64,000 nucleotides of DNA, taken from NCBI GenBank assembly GCA_035548835.1, contig DASZSB010000110.1, forward strand, positions 1 to 64,000. Direction: 5' to 3'. Each line of letters starts with the position of its first letter. Position 1 is the first letter of the stretch. Shown piece after piece: positions 26,609-35,803 of this stretch. Made by a program: the position numbers and the translations under genes. Below the pieces are notes generated by a model that was not told the origin of the DNA, searched no databases, and worked only from the letters and a program-made list of their open reading frames with translations. This DNA comes from FEN-1219 sp035548835. GTDB lineage: Bacteria; Pseudomonadota; Gammaproteobacteria; Steroidobacterales; Rariloculaceae.

Positions 26609-29600
26609 GCGGGGCGGATGCCGCGCTCGCTGCGCGGCTCGGCGCCGTCGCGCTGGCCGATCGTCGCGAGCTCGAGCGCCTGCACGGGGCCATCCGGGCG
26701 CGCCGCCGGCGCCGCCAGCCGACGTCCGAGCTCGAGCAGCGGTTCGAAGCCGCACTGCGCGCCGCCGAGCAGCGCGCGGCCGCGCGCCGTGCGACGCGGT
26801 ATACGCTCCGCTATCCCGAGTCGCTACCGATCTCGGCCATGCGCGCCGAGTTGGTCGCCCGCCTGCGGGAGCACCGCGTGGTCGTCGTCTGCGGCGACAC
26901 GGGCAGCGGCAAGACCACGCAGCTTCCGAAGCTCCTGCTCGAGGCGGGGTGCGGTGTGGTCGGCATGATCGGTCACACGCAGCCGCGCCGCATCGCGGCC
27001 CAGGCCGCTGCCACGCGGCTCGCGGCGGAGCTCGAGGTGCCGCTCGGCGAGGCCGTCGGTCTCACGGTTCGCTTCACCGACGAGACGGGTCCCGGGACGC
27101 TCGTGAAGGTGATGACGGACGGCATCCTGCTGAACGAGATCCGCACGGACCGCCGCCTGGAGGCGTACGACGCGCTGATCATCGACGAGGCCCACGAGCG
27201 CAGCCTGAACATCGATTTCATCCTGGGCTACCTGCGCAGCCTGGAGCGACAGCGGCCGGATCTGAAGATCGTGATCACGTCCGCCACGATCGATCCCGAA
27301 CGGTTCTCGCGGCACTTCGGCGATGCGCCGATCGTACGTGTCGAAGGCCGCAGCTATCCGGTCGGCGTGCGCTACCGGCCGCGCGACGAGGACCAGGACC
27401 TCGCCGCTGCCGTGACCGCCGCGGCTCGCGAGCTCGCGGCCGAGCGCGTCGAAGGGCCGGTGCGCGACATGCTCGTGTTCCTGCCGGGCGAGCGCTGGAT
27501 CCGCGATGCCGAGCACGCGCTCGGCCGTTACGGGCCGAATGGCTACGAAGTGCTGCCGCTGTACGCGCGACTCACGAGCGCCCGCCAGCGGCGCATCCTC
27601 GAGCCCGGCAAGGCGCCGCGCATCGTGCTCGCGACCAACATCGCCGAGACGTCGCTGACCGTGCCGCGCATCCGCTATGTCATCGACTCGGGTCTCGCGC
27701 GCGTGAGCCGCTACGGTACCCGGCATCGCGTGCAGAGCCTCGGCGTGGAGCCGATCGCGCAGGCCAACGCCGTGCAGCGTGCCGGACGCTGCGGCCGGCT
27801 CGCGCCCGGAGTGTGCGTGCGCCTGTACTCCGAAGAGGACTTCGCGGCGCGGCCCGCGTACACCGAGCCCGAGATCCTGCGCACCGGCCTCGCGGGCGTG
27901 CTGTTGCGCCTCGAGGCGCTGCGCCTCGGCCCCGTCGACGAGTTTCCGTTCATCGACCCGCCGCCCGCGAAGGCCGTCAGTGACGCGTATCAGCTGCTGC
28001 ATCTGCTGGGCGCGCTCGACACGGACCGCAAGCTGACGCCCGACGGAGACGTCATGGCGCGGTTGCCCGTGGATCCGCGAGTGGCGCGGCTGCTGGTGGT
28101 CGCGAACCGCAATCAGGCACTGCGCGAGGGGCTCGTGATCGCGGCGGCGCTGTCCGTCGTCGACCCGCGCGAGTACGCGGTGGACGCAGACGCCGCGCGT
28201 CGCAAGCACGAAGCGTTCAACGATCCCCGCTCCGAGTTCACGACCTGGCTCAACCTGTGGAACGCGTACCGCCGCGAGCGACGCGGCGGCGAGCGTGCGC
28301 TGCGCGCCTGGTGCCGCGAGCAATATCTGTCCGCGGCGCGGTTGCGCGAATGGCACGATGTGCACGGCCAGCTGCACGAGCTCGTGCAGGGGCTCGGCTG
28401 GCGAACGCGCCACGAGGGCGCGGACTACAGGGCCATCCATCAAGCCGTGCTCGCGGCGTTCATCGACTTCATCGCCGAGCACGAGGACGGCGTGATGTAT
28501 CGCGGCATGCGCGGGTCGCGCGCGCAGTTGATACCGAACACGCCGCTCGCGAAGAAACGGCCGCACTGGCTCGTGGCGGCCGAGCGCGTGGCGACGGAGC
28601 GGCAATATCTGCGGACCGTGGCCCAGGTCAATCCGCGCTGGGCGCTGCGCGTTGCGCCGCACCTCGTGCGGTACGAGTATCACGATCCGCTCTGGGACGC
28701 CGAGCGCGGCCAGGTCACGGCGCGCGAGGTGGTCACGCTGTTCGGCCTCACGCTCGCGAGCGAGAAGCGCGTCGACTACGGCCGCTTCGAGCCCGTGGAG
28801 GCGCGGCGACTCTTCATCGACGACGCGTTGGCCGCGGACCAGGCCGGTTTCGATTCCCGCGAGCCGGCGTTCCTCGCCGCGAATCGCGCGCTGCGCCGCA
28901 GCGTGCTCGAGTGGGAGGCGCGCCTGCGCAAGCGCGATCTGTACGTCGGCGACACGGGTGTGGCGGCCTTCTACGACGAACGGCTGCCGCCGCAGGTGCA
29001 CGATCGCGCGAGCCTCGCGGCGTGGTGTGCGGCCGGACACGATCCCGAGCTGCACATGACGATCGGCGACGTCTCGAGCCGGGACATCGCCCGGTTGCCC
29101 GCTGCGAGCTATCCCGGCGAGCTCGTGCTCGCGGGGCAGCGGCTCGCGCTGACGTATGCCTTCGAGCCCGGCGCCGATCATGACGGGCTCACGGTGTCGG
29201 TGCCGAGGCCGTTGCTCGGCGCGATCCGGCCGGAGCAGCTCGATTGGCTCGTGCCAGGGTGGCTGCCGGAGAAGATCCTGGCGATCCTGCGCGGTCTGCC
29301 GAAGGAGTTGCGCAAACCGCTCGTGCCGCTGCCCGACACCGTGAGCGCGGTGCTCGCGTGGCTCGGCGATCGCGTCGGCCGGCAGCCGTTGACGATCGCG
29401 GTCGCCGAGGCGCTGCGCGAGGTGCGCGGCGTCGAGATCGCGTCGGCGGTTCTCGACGCGCGCGCGCTCGCGCCGCATCTGACGATGCGGGTCGCGGTGC
29501 TCGATACGGACGGCAGCGTTCGCGCCGTGAGCCGGGACCTGCGTGCGCTGCAACGGCAGGCGAGCGCAGGTCCGGGGGCGGAAGCCGTCGTGCGTGGTTC

Positions 29601-30501
29601 GCCGGCGGCCCGCTGGCAGCGCAGCGGCATCACGCAGTGGGACTTCGGCGACCTGCCGGAATCGGTGCAGGTCGCCCAGCAGCCGCGGGATCTCGTGCTG
29701 TATCCCGCACTGCAGGACGTCGACGGACGCGTCGACCTGAAGCTGGTGCCGCCGGGGCCTGCGGCCGTGGCGCAGCACCGCGCCGGCGTGCGCCGCCTGC
29801 TGCTGAAGGCGTTGCCGCAGCAGGTGGCCCTCGTACGCGACCGCACGCTGGCCGAGCGCGATCTCGTGCTAGGCTTCCATGGCATCGGAGGGACCGCGGC
29901 GCTGATCGACGATCTGTTGTGCGCGGCCGCGGAGCAGGCGTTCGCGCTCGATCCGGCGGTGCGCGATCCGGCCGCATTCGCGGCCGTTCGGGAGAAGGGG
30001 CGCAGCGAGCTCGTGCCCGCGGCCGACGAGCTGCGTGCACTGTTGAAGGAGATCCTGCCGTTGCACCGTGCGCTGCGCCGCGAGCTGGACGGGACGGGCG
30101 GCGCCGGGGCGGCGGTACGTGCCGACATCGCAGGGCAGCTCGACGAGCTGATCCGGCCCGGTTTCCTGACGGCCACGCCTCCACAGTGGCGGCGGCATCT
30201 GCCGCGGTACCTGAAGGCGGCACACGAGCACTGGGAGAAGCGCGGGCAGCGTCGGGAGCGCGCGCTGGCCGCGGAGGTGCACGCGGCCGCGGCGAGGCTC
30301 GAGCACTGGCGCGCCAGTCTGCCCGACGGCTGGCCCTGGCCGGACGCGATCGTCGAGTACCGGTGGTTGCTCGAGGAGTTGCGCGTCTCGTTGTTCGCAC
30401 AGGCGCTCGGCACCGCACGGCCGGTGTCGGCCAAGCGGCTCGAACAGCTCTGGAGCCGCGCGCTCGCGGGCGACGCCGGCGCGTCCGCGGCACGCGGGTG
30501 A
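26605..30501 (+). CDS. hrpA: ATP-dependent RNA helicase HrpA
   Basis: A DEAH-box RNA helicase of 1298 residues, nearly the same as E. coli HrpA (1300), which rescues stalled ribosomes and acts in mRNA metabolism. Walker A is GDTGSGKTTQLPK, Walker B DEAHERS, motif III TSATID, motif V TNIAETSLTVP and motif VI QRAGRCGR. The HA2/OB region and the long DUF3418 C-terminus (from about residue 700) are present. The GTG start at 26605 overlaps the kinase stop by four bases (GTGA), suggesting translational coupling. Confidence 0.95.
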   Translation: MSGADAALAARLGAVALADRRELERLHGAIRARRRRRQPTSELEQRFEAALRAAEQRAAARRATRYTLRYPESLPISAMRAELVARLREHRVVVVCGDTGSGKTTQLPKLLLEAGCGVVGMIGHTQPRRIAAQAAATRLAAELEVPLGEAVGLTVRFTDETGPGTLVKVMTDGILLNEIRTDRRLEAYDALIIDEAHERSLNIDFILGYLRSLERQRPDLKIVITSATIDPERFSRHFGDAPIVRVEGRSYPVGVRYRPRDEDQDLAAAVTAAARELAAERVEGPVRDMLVFLPGERWIRDAEHALGRYGPNGYEVLPLYARLTSARQRRILEPGKAPRIVLATNIAETSLTVPRIRYVIDSGLARVSRYGTRHRVQSLGVEPIAQANAVQRAGRCGRLAPGVCVRLYSEEDFAARPAYTEPEILRTGLAGVLLRLEALRLGPVDEFPFIDPPPAKAVSDAYQLLHLLGALDTDRKLTPDGDVMARLPVDPRVARLLVVANRNQALREGLVIAAALSVVDPREYAVDADAARRKHEAFNDPRSEFTTWLNLWNAYRRERRGGERALRAWCREQYLSAARLREWHDVHGQLHELVQGLGWRTRHEGADYRAIHQAVLAAFIDFIAEHEDGVMYRGMRGSRAQLIPNTPLAKKRPHWLVAAERVATERQYLRTVAQVNPRWALRVAPHLVRYEYHDPLWDAERGQVTAREVVTLFGLTLASEKRVDYGRFEPVEARRLFIDDALAADQAGFDSREPAFLAANRALRRSVLEWEARLRKRDLYVGDTGVAAFYDERLPPQVHDRASLAAWCAAGHDPELHMTIGDVSSRDIARLPAASYPGELVLAGQRLALTYAFEPGADHDGLTVSVPRPLLGAIRPEQLDWLVPGWLPEKILAILRGLPKELRKPLVPLPDTVSAVLAWLGDRVGRQPLTIAVAEALREVRGVEIASAVLDARALAPHLTMRVAVLDTDGSVRAVSRDLRALQRQASAGPGAEAVVRGSPAARWQRSGITQWDFGDLPESVQVAQQPRDLVLYPALQDVDGRVDLKLVPPGPAAVAQHRAGVRRLLLKALPQQVALVRDRTLAERDLVLGFHGIGGTAALIDDLLCAAAEQAFALDPAVRDPAAFAAVREKGRSELVPAADELRALLKEILPLHRALRRELDGTGGAGAAVRADIAGQLDELIRPGFLTATPPQWRRHLPRYLKAAHEHWEKRGQRRERALAAEVHAAAARLEHWRASLPDGWPWPDAIVEYRWLLEELRVSLFAQALGTARPVSAKRLEQLWSRALAGDAGASAARG

Positions 30502-30508
30502 GCGGCGC

Positions 30509-30928
30509 CTAGAGCGGCAGCGCGTAGCGTCGCACCGCGCGCTGTGTGCAGACGAGCAGCACGAGCACGCCGGCAGCGGCCAGCGCGGCGCGTGCAGCCA
30601 TGGGCAGCGGCGCTGCGGGCGGGTGCATGGCGAGCAGGTTCCATGAACCCGCAGTGGCCGTCGCGAGGCCCGCGATCAGGGCCACGCCGAACGTCGGCCG
30701 CAGGAACTCGACATTCAGCAGCACCACTCCGCCCGCGAGCAGCGCGAGAGCGCCGCCATCCGGTGGCGCGTGCAGGTAGCCGAGCGTCGCGAGCACGCCG
30801 GCCGCGCCACCCGCGAGGCCTGGTGCGAAGCGCGGGACGTAGACGCAGCGCAGCAATCCGCAGAGCGCGAGTACGAGCCATGCGTACGCGGCTGCGGGCG
30901 GGCTCACGATCAGAAGGGCGAACGGCAT
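30509..30928 (-). CDS. Small membrane protein, NfeD-like helix pattern
   Basis: A 139-residue, very hydrophobic protein with four to five predicted helices. The segment GVVLLNVEFLRPTFGVALIAGL resembles the LLxxEFFxPxFGxLGxxGL motif of NfeD/ClpP-class integral membrane proteins, but the soluble OB domain is absent. I treat the family as a possibility only. Convergent with hrpA at a 7-base gap. Its ATG at 30928 is the only start giving the first helix. Confidence 0.5.
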   Translation of the reverse strand: MPFALLIVSPPAAAYAWLVLALCGLLRCVYVPRFAPGLAGGAAGVLATLGYLHAPPDGGALALLAGGVVLLNVEFLRPTFGVALIAGLATATAGSWNLLAMHPPAAPLPMAARAALAAAGVLVLLVCTQRAVRRYALPL

Positions 30929-30994
30929 GCGGTCTTCGCGCGGCGAACCGATGACTCGACGCTAGCGGAGCCGTGTCATTCGCGGCGATGCGCG

Positions 30995-31034
30995 TTTCGT
31001 GCGGTTTCGCCGGGTTTCGTCGGGCGCGTATAGT
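30995..31034 (+). promoter_or_regulatory. Three in-phase TTTCG repeats and -10 upstream of DAHP synthase
   Basis: TTTCG occurs at 30995, 31005 and 31015, exactly 10 bases apart, in the context (c/g)(g/c)GTTTCG(t/c). A -10-like TATAGT (31029-31034) follows 9 bases later, 27 bases before the ATG. In-phase repeats overlapping the -35 zone look like a binding site for an oligomeric regulator. Confidence 0.4.
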
Positions 31035-31060
31035 GACGGTGCACACACGAGCACTCATCG

Positions 31061-32419
31061 ATGACGCAGGCACGCCTCCCGACCGACTGGCATCCCGCGA
31101 GCTGGCACAGCCGGCCGGCCGCGCAGCAGCCCACGTACCGGGACCGGGCGCATCTGGAATCCGTCCTCGGGCAGCTGGCACAGCTGCCGCCACTCGTGAC
31201 CACGTGGGAGATCGAAGGACTGAAGGCGCAACTCGCGTCCGCGCAACGCGGCGAGGCGTTCCTGCTGCAGGGCGGGGATTGCGCGGAGAACTTCGACGAG
31301 TGCACGTCGGACAACGTCGTGCAGAAGCTCAAGATCCTGCTGCAGATGTCGCTCGTGCTGCTCGTGGGGCTCAAGAAGCCGATCGTGCGCGTCGGCCGCA
31401 TGGCGGGTCAGTACGCGAAGCCGCGCAGCGCCGACTACGAGACCCGCGACGGCGTGTCGCTGCCGAGCTATCGCGGCGACATCATCAACCGGCCGGCGTT
31501 CACCGCGGCCGACCGCGAGCCGGATCCGACGCTGATGCTGCGCGGCTACGAGCGGGCGGGGCTCACGCTGAACTTCGTGCGCTCGCTGATCGACGGCGGT
31601 TTCGCCGACCTGCATCACCCCGAGAACTGGGATCTCGCGTTCGTGGGCGAGTCCGCTGCCGCGGCGGAGTATCACGCGCTCGTGCAGTCCGTCTCCGACT
31701 CGCTCGAGTTCTTCGAGGCGCTCACGGGTGAGCCGATGCACCGCACGCATCGCGTCGAGTTCTACACGTCGCACGAGGGGCTCCACCTGCCATACGAGCA
31801 GGCGCAGACGCGCTTCCTGAAGCATCGCGGCCGCTGGTACAACCTGACGACGCATTACCCCTGGATCGGCATGCGCACGGCCGACCTCGCGGGCGCGCAC
31901 ATCGAATACTTCCGCGGCATCGCCAATCCAATGGCTGTGAAGATCGGCACCGGCGTGTCCGACGAGCAGCTGCAGCAGCTCGTGCACGTGCTGAACCCGA
32001 ACAACGAGCCCGGGCGGCTCACGCTGATCACGCGCTTCGGCGCGAAGCAGATCGAGCAGCACCTGCCGCGGGTGATCCGTGCCGTGCGTGCCACGGGCTC
32101 GAGCGTGCTCTGGGTCTGCGACCCGATGCACGGCAACACGGAGACGACCGCCGAAGGCTACAAGACGCGCCGCTTCGACAACATCCGTGCCGAGCTGCGC
32201 TCGGCGTTCCGGATCCATCAGGAGCAGGGCAGCTATCTCGGCGGCGTGCATCTCGAGCTCACGGGCGACAACGTGACCGAGTGCGTCGGCGGTGCGCGCG
32301 GGCTGCGCGAGTCGGATCTCGCGCGCGCCTACAAGTCGCAGGTGGACCCGCGGCTGAACTACGAGCAGGCCATGGAGATCGCGCTGCTGATCGCCGGGCG
32401 CCTGCGCACGCACGACTGA
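31061..32419 (+). CDS. aroG: 3-deoxy-7-phosphoheptulonate (DAHP) synthase, class II
   Basis: Condenses phosphoenolpyruvate and erythrose 4-phosphate, the first step of the shikimate pathway. The 452 residues match the plant-type (class II) enzyme. Blocks seen are WHPASW, LLQGGDCAENFDEC with the metal-binding Cys, KKPIVRVGRMAGQYAKPRS, HWVGE-type WDLAFVGES, KIGTGVSDEQLQQL, WVCDPMHGNT, GGVHLELTGDNVTECVGG and YKSQVDPRLNYEQA. The class I E. coli-type enzyme is unrelated in sequence. It ends 6 bases before uvrC. Confidence 0.95.
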   Translation: MTQARLPTDWHPASWHSRPAAQQPTYRDRAHLESVLGQLAQLPPLVTTWEIEGLKAQLASAQRGEAFLLQGGDCAENFDECTSDNVVQKLKILLQMSLVLLVGLKKPIVRVGRMAGQYAKPRSADYETRDGVSLPSYRGDIINRPAFTAADREPDPTLMLRGYERAGLTLNFVRSLIDGGFADLHHPENWDLAFVGESAAAAEYHALVQSVSDSLEFFEALTGEPMHRTHRVEFYTSHEGLHLPYEQAQTRFLKHRGRWYNLTTHYPWIGMRTADLAGAHIEYFRGIANPMAVKIGTGVSDEQLQQLVHVLNPNNEPGRLTLITRFGAKQIEQHLPRVIRAVRATGSSVLWVCDPMHGNTETTAEGYKTRRFDNIRAELRSAFRIHQEQGSYLGGVHLELTGDNVTECVGGARGLRESDLARAYKSQVDPRLNYEQAMEIALLIAGRLRTHD

Positions 32420-32425
32420 CGGGAC

Positions 32426-34291
32426 GTGAACGGCACGGAGACACCGCCGGCCGAGCACGACGCCGGGCCCACGCCCGCGGCGTTCGATCCCGCCGCCGTG
32501 CTCGCGCACCTGACGCACAAGCCGGGCGTCTACCGCATGCTGGACGCGCGCGGCGAGGTCATCTATGTGGGCAAGGCGCGTGACCTGAAGCGTCGCGTCG
32601 GGAGCTACTTCCAGGGCAGCCGCGCGCACGACGCCAAGACCATCGCGATGGTGCGCAGCGTGGCCGGCATCGAGGTCACGGTCACGCGCACCGAGGTCGA
32701 AGCGCTGATGCTGGAATACAACCTCATCAAGCAGCACCGGCCGCGCTTCAACGTGGTGCTGCGCGACGACAAGAGCTATCCGTACATCCGGCTCGACACC
32801 GAGCATCGATTCCCGCGCCTCGCGTTCTACCGCGGGCCGCGCACCACGAAGGGCCGGCTGTTCGGCCCGTATCCGAACGCGGGTGCCGTGCGCGAGACGC
32901 TGAATCAGCTGCAGAAGCTGTTCCAGCTGCGCCAGTGCGAGGACAGCTTCTTCGAGAACCGCAGCCGCCCGTGCTTGCAGCACCAGATCGAACGGTGCAG
33001 CGCACCGTGCGTCGGGCTGATCAGTTCCGAGGACTATGCGCGCGATCTCGAGCACGCCGTGCTGTTCCTGCAGGGGCGCAGCGACGTGGTCACGGCGCGG
33101 CTCGCGGAGCGCATGGAGCAGGCGTCCGCCGGGCTCGCATTCGAGCGCGCGGCGCAGTATCGCGATCAGCTGGCGAAGCTGAAGAACGTGCAGTCGCAGC
33201 AGATCGTCGCGCGCTCGGCGGGCGACTTCGACGCCGTGGGGCTCGCCGAGGACCACGGCATCCACTGCGTCACGGTCATGTTCTTCCGCGGCGGCCGCTC
33301 GCTCGGCAGCCGCAACTTCTTTCCGAAGGTGGCGCGCGGGGCCGACGAGGAGGAGATCATCCGCGCGTTCCTGCTGCAGTACTACGCGGGGCGAGAGGCA
33401 CCGAAGGAGATCCTGGCGAGCCGCACCGTGCCGGAAGCGGACACGCTGGCCGATCTGCTGTCGGAGCAGTCGGGGCACAAGGTGCGGATCAAGTCGAGCG
33501 TGCGTGGCGACCGCGCGCGCTGGGTCGAGATGGCCGTTACGAACGCGCGTCACGGTGCGGAGCTGCACTACCAGTCGAGCGCCTCCTACGACCGTCAGCT
33601 CGAGGCGCTGGCCGATGCGCTGGATCTCGGCGAGCCGCCCGCGCGCCTCGAGTGCTTCGACGTGAGCCACACCGGCGGCGAGGCCACCGTCGCCTCGTGC
33701 GTGGTGTTCGGCCCGGAGGGTCCGCTGAAGTCCGATTACCGGCGCTTCAACGTCACCGGCGTGCAGCCGGGCGACGACTACGGTGCGATGGAGCACGTGC
33801 TGCGCCGCCGCTATGCGCGCGTGCAGCAGGGCGAGGTGCCGCTGCCCGACGTGCTGTTCATCGACGGCGGCCCCGGCCAGCTCGCGCAGGCTCTGAAGGT
33901 CATGGAGGAGCTGCAGATCCAGGGCTTGAAGCTCGTGGGCGTGGCGAAGGGTCAGGACCGCAAGCCCGGGCGCGAGAGCCTCTACCTGCCGGATCGGGAC
34001 GAGCCCCTGCGTTTGCCCGCGAGCTCGCCCGCATTACACTTGATTCAGCAGCTGCGCGACGAGGCGCACCGGTTTGCGATCACCGGGCACCGCGCGCGAC
34101 GGCACAAGGCGCGCACGCAGTCGCCGCTCGAAAGCATTCCGGGCCTGGGGCCGAAGAAGCGGCGCGAGCTGCTGAAGCAGTTCGGCGGTCTGCAGGCCGT
34201 GACGCGCGCCGGCATCGACGACCTCACGCGGGTGAAAGGGATTTCGGCACAACTCGCCGCAGCGATCTATGACCACTTCCATGCGGACTGA
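32426..34291 (+). CDS. uvrC: Excinuclease ABC subunit C
   Basis: The dual-incision nuclease of nucleotide excision repair, 621 residues. It has an N-terminal GIY-YIG domain (KPGVYRMLDARGEVIYVGKA), a cysteine-bearing segment ending CLQHQIERCSAPCVG, a UvrB-binding UVR motif region, the RNase H-like catalytic half (LPDVLFIDGGPGQLAQA) and C-terminal helix-hairpin-helix repeats (SIPGLGPKKRRELLKQFGG). The GTG at 32426 lies 6 bases after the DAHP synthase stop. pgsA follows after 12 bases, the common uvrC-pgsA order. Confidence 0.95.
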   Translation: MNGTETPPAEHDAGPTPAAFDPAAVLAHLTHKPGVYRMLDARGEVIYVGKARDLKRRVGSYFQGSRAHDAKTIAMVRSVAGIEVTVTRTEVEALMLEYNLIKQHRPRFNVVLRDDKSYPYIRLDTEHRFPRLAFYRGPRTTKGRLFGPYPNAGAVRETLNQLQKLFQLRQCEDSFFENRSRPCLQHQIERCSAPCVGLISSEDYARDLEHAVLFLQGRSDVVTARLAERMEQASAGLAFERAAQYRDQLAKLKNVQSQQIVARSAGDFDAVGLAEDHGIHCVTVMFFRGGRSLGSRNFFPKVARGADEEEIIRAFLLQYYAGREAPKEILASRTVPEADTLADLLSEQSGHKVRIKSSVRGDRARWVEMAVTNARHGAELHYQSSASYDRQLEALADALDLGEPPARLECFDVSHTGGEATVASCVVFGPEGPLKSDYRRFNVTGVQPGDDYGAMEHVLRRRYARVQQGEVPLPDVLFIDGGPGQLAQALKVMEELQIQGLKLVGVAKGQDRKPGRESLYLPDRDEPLRLPASSPALHLIQQLRDEAHRFAITGHRARRHKARTQSPLESIPGLGPKKRRELLKQFGGLQAVTRAGIDDLTRVKGISAQLAAAIYDHFHAD

Positions 34292-34303
34292 CGCCTGACG
34301 CCC

Positions 34304-34864
34304 ATGCGTTTCAACCTGCCGAACGCGCTCACGTGGTTTCGGATCGTCGCGATTCCGCTGGTCGTGATCGTTTTCTATTGGCCCGCGCCCTGGGCCCGGC
34401 CCGCCGCGGGTTTGCTGTTCGCGCTGGCCGGCATCACCGATTATCTCGACGGGTATCTGGCGCGCCGGCTGGGGCTGACCTCGAATTTCGGCGCGTTTCT
34501 CGACCCCGTCGCCGACAAGCTGATCGTGGCCACGGCGCTCGTGCTGCTGGTCGAGGCGGATCCGCGGCCCGTGATCGCGATCGCGGCCGCGATCGTGATA
34601 GGCCGCGAGATCACGGTATCGGCCCTGCGCGAGTGGATGTCGCAGATCGGCGCGCGCGCCCACGTGGCCGTCAGCTGGTTCGGCAAGTGGAAAACGGCGC
34701 TCCAGATCTTCGGGATCAGCCTGATGCTGTACCGTGACCCCGCGTTCGGTCAGCCGGTGTACGCGATCGGCGAATGGCTGCTGTACGCGGCCGTTGCGCT
34801 GACGCTCTGGTCGATGATCGACTATCTGCGGGCCGCGGGTCCCGCGATGCGGGCGAACGAATGA
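34304..34864 (+). CDS. pgsA: CDP-diacylglycerol-glycerol-3-phosphate 3-phosphatidyltransferase
   Basis: Membrane enzyme making phosphatidylglycerol phosphate, precursor of phosphatidylglycerol and cardiolipin. Length is 186 residues. The CDP-alcohol phosphotransferase signature D-x2-D-G-x2-A-R-x8-G-x3-D-x3-D is complete (D46, D49, G50, A53, R54, G63, D67, D71). Four to five membrane helices are predicted. The ATG at 34304 gives the typical N-terminus NLPNALTWFRI. Confidence 0.95.
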   Translation: MRFNLPNALTWFRIVAIPLVVIVFYWPAPWARPAAGLLFALAGITDYLDGYLARRLGLTSNFGAFLDPVADKLIVATALVLLVEADPRPVIAIAAAIVIGREITVSALREWMSQIGARAHVAVSWFGKWKTALQIFGISLMLYRDPAFGQPVYAIGEWLLYAAVALTLWSMIDYLRAAGPAMRANE

Positions 34865-34878
34865 TGTGAATCCGGGCG

Positions 34879-34908
34879 TTGCCGGTGGCCCGGGCGCTTC
34901 GGTAGAAT
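34879..34908 (+). promoter_or_regulatory. Promoter of tRNA-Gly
   Basis: A -35-like TTGCCG (34879-34884) and a -10 TAGAAT (34903-34908) are separated by 18 bases and end 12 bases before the mature tRNA, so a transcript start near 34915 would leave a very short 5' leader. Confidence 0.55.
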
Positions 34909-34920
34909 GGCAAACCTCAC

Positions 34921-34996
<76 letters not shown>

Positions 34997-35013
34997 ATTT
35001 CTCAGGCATTGGT

Positions 35014-35045
35014 GGCGGTTCCGTACCGAGGCGTACGGAACCGCC
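35014..35045 (+). terminator. Hairpin downstream of tRNA-Gly
   Basis: A perfect 13-bp stem: GGCGGTTCCGTAC (35014-35026) with GTACGGAACCGCC (35033-35045) around a 6-base loop, 18 bases after the tRNA. No U tract follows, but the position suggests transcript end or tRNA 3' processing. Confidence 0.55.
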
Positions 35046-35152
35046 GTCATCGTGCAGTGGCTGAACACGGTCCGCGTCGCGCGGAGCCGACGGCCCGAGC
35101 GCGGCGCCGGGGTGTGCCTGCCGACGCGACGCGAGGGTTCTGCGAGGGCGCC

Positions 35153-35728
35153 ATGGATAGCGTGAGTGTCGGCAAGATCGATACGGCGAGTCGTCAGCTC
35201 GACGCGGCCATCGGGCTGTTCTTCTCCGGCAACGACCTCGTCGCGGTGCACTCGCTGGCGGACTCGGCGGCGCGAGAGCTCGCGGATCTCGTCCGGCCCA
35301 AAGCCGCAGAGGCCGCGTGGCACGACCAGGTGCAGACCGCGCTGAACTTGGATGCGAGCACCTATCAGACGGTGCTGCGCAGAACCCAGGACCTGCTGAC
35401 GCCCGAGCAGCGGGACCCCGACGCACGGAACGGCGTGGATCCGCGGCAGACGGCCGCGTTGATGGTGCAGGTGATCATGAGCATCGGCGGGCTTGGCGTC
35501 CGGCCGTCCGTGCCGCAAGCCGTGCTGCAGCTCTGGTACTTCGCCTGCATGCTGAACGAGCTGCCTCACCTGCACGCCAATCTGCGCGCGTACATCCTGT
35601 CGCGGTTCAAGGATCTCAGCCGCCGCACGGGACATTATCAGCTGGCCGTCGGCCGGCGCGTCCTGCAGGAAGACATCGAGAGAAACAGCCGCTCGACTGC
35701 GGCGGCGGACTCGGCAGCCGGTCGTTAG
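35153..35728 (+). CDS. Protein of unknown function (helical, about 190 residues)
   Basis: A 191-residue soluble, mostly helical protein. The N-terminal segment LDAAIGLFFSGNDLVAVHSLADSAARELADL recalls a widespread uncharacterised proteobacterial family with an AVHTLA-type motif. No catalytic motif is visible. The ATG at 35153 has GAGGG upstream; the frame stays open further upstream through the tRNA, which cannot be coding. It lies directly downstream of tRNA-Gly and ends at an inverted repeat shared with the convergent secreted-protein gene. Confidence 0.6.
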   Translation: MDSVSVGKIDTASRQLDAAIGLFFSGNDLVAVHSLADSAARELADLVRPKAAEAAWHDQVQTALNLDASTYQTVLRRTQDLLTPEQRDPDARNGVDPRQTAALMVQVIMSIGGLGVRPSVPQAVLQLWYFACMLNELPHLHANLRAYILSRFKDLSRRTGHYQLAVGRRVLQEDIERNSRSTAAADSAAGR

Positions 35729-35752
35729 GCCCCCGCGTGGCGCGGGTCGGCG

Positions 35753-35788
35753 CCGCCTTCCCGGGCCGTGTGGCGCACGGGAAGGCGG
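35753..35788. terminator. Bidirectional hairpin between convergent genes
   Basis: CCGCCTTCCCG (35753-35763) pairs with CGGGAAGGCGG (35778-35788), an 11-bp stem in the 75-base gap between two convergent stop codons. Likely a shared transcript end for both. Confidence 0.55.
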
Positions 35789-35803
35789 GTGTGGCGTTCG
35801 ACG

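Noticed and set aside
26824..29778. Long minus-strand open frame opposite hrpA
   Set aside because: It is Arg/His-rich antisense sequence lacking a ribosome site; hrpA is conserved over its whole length.
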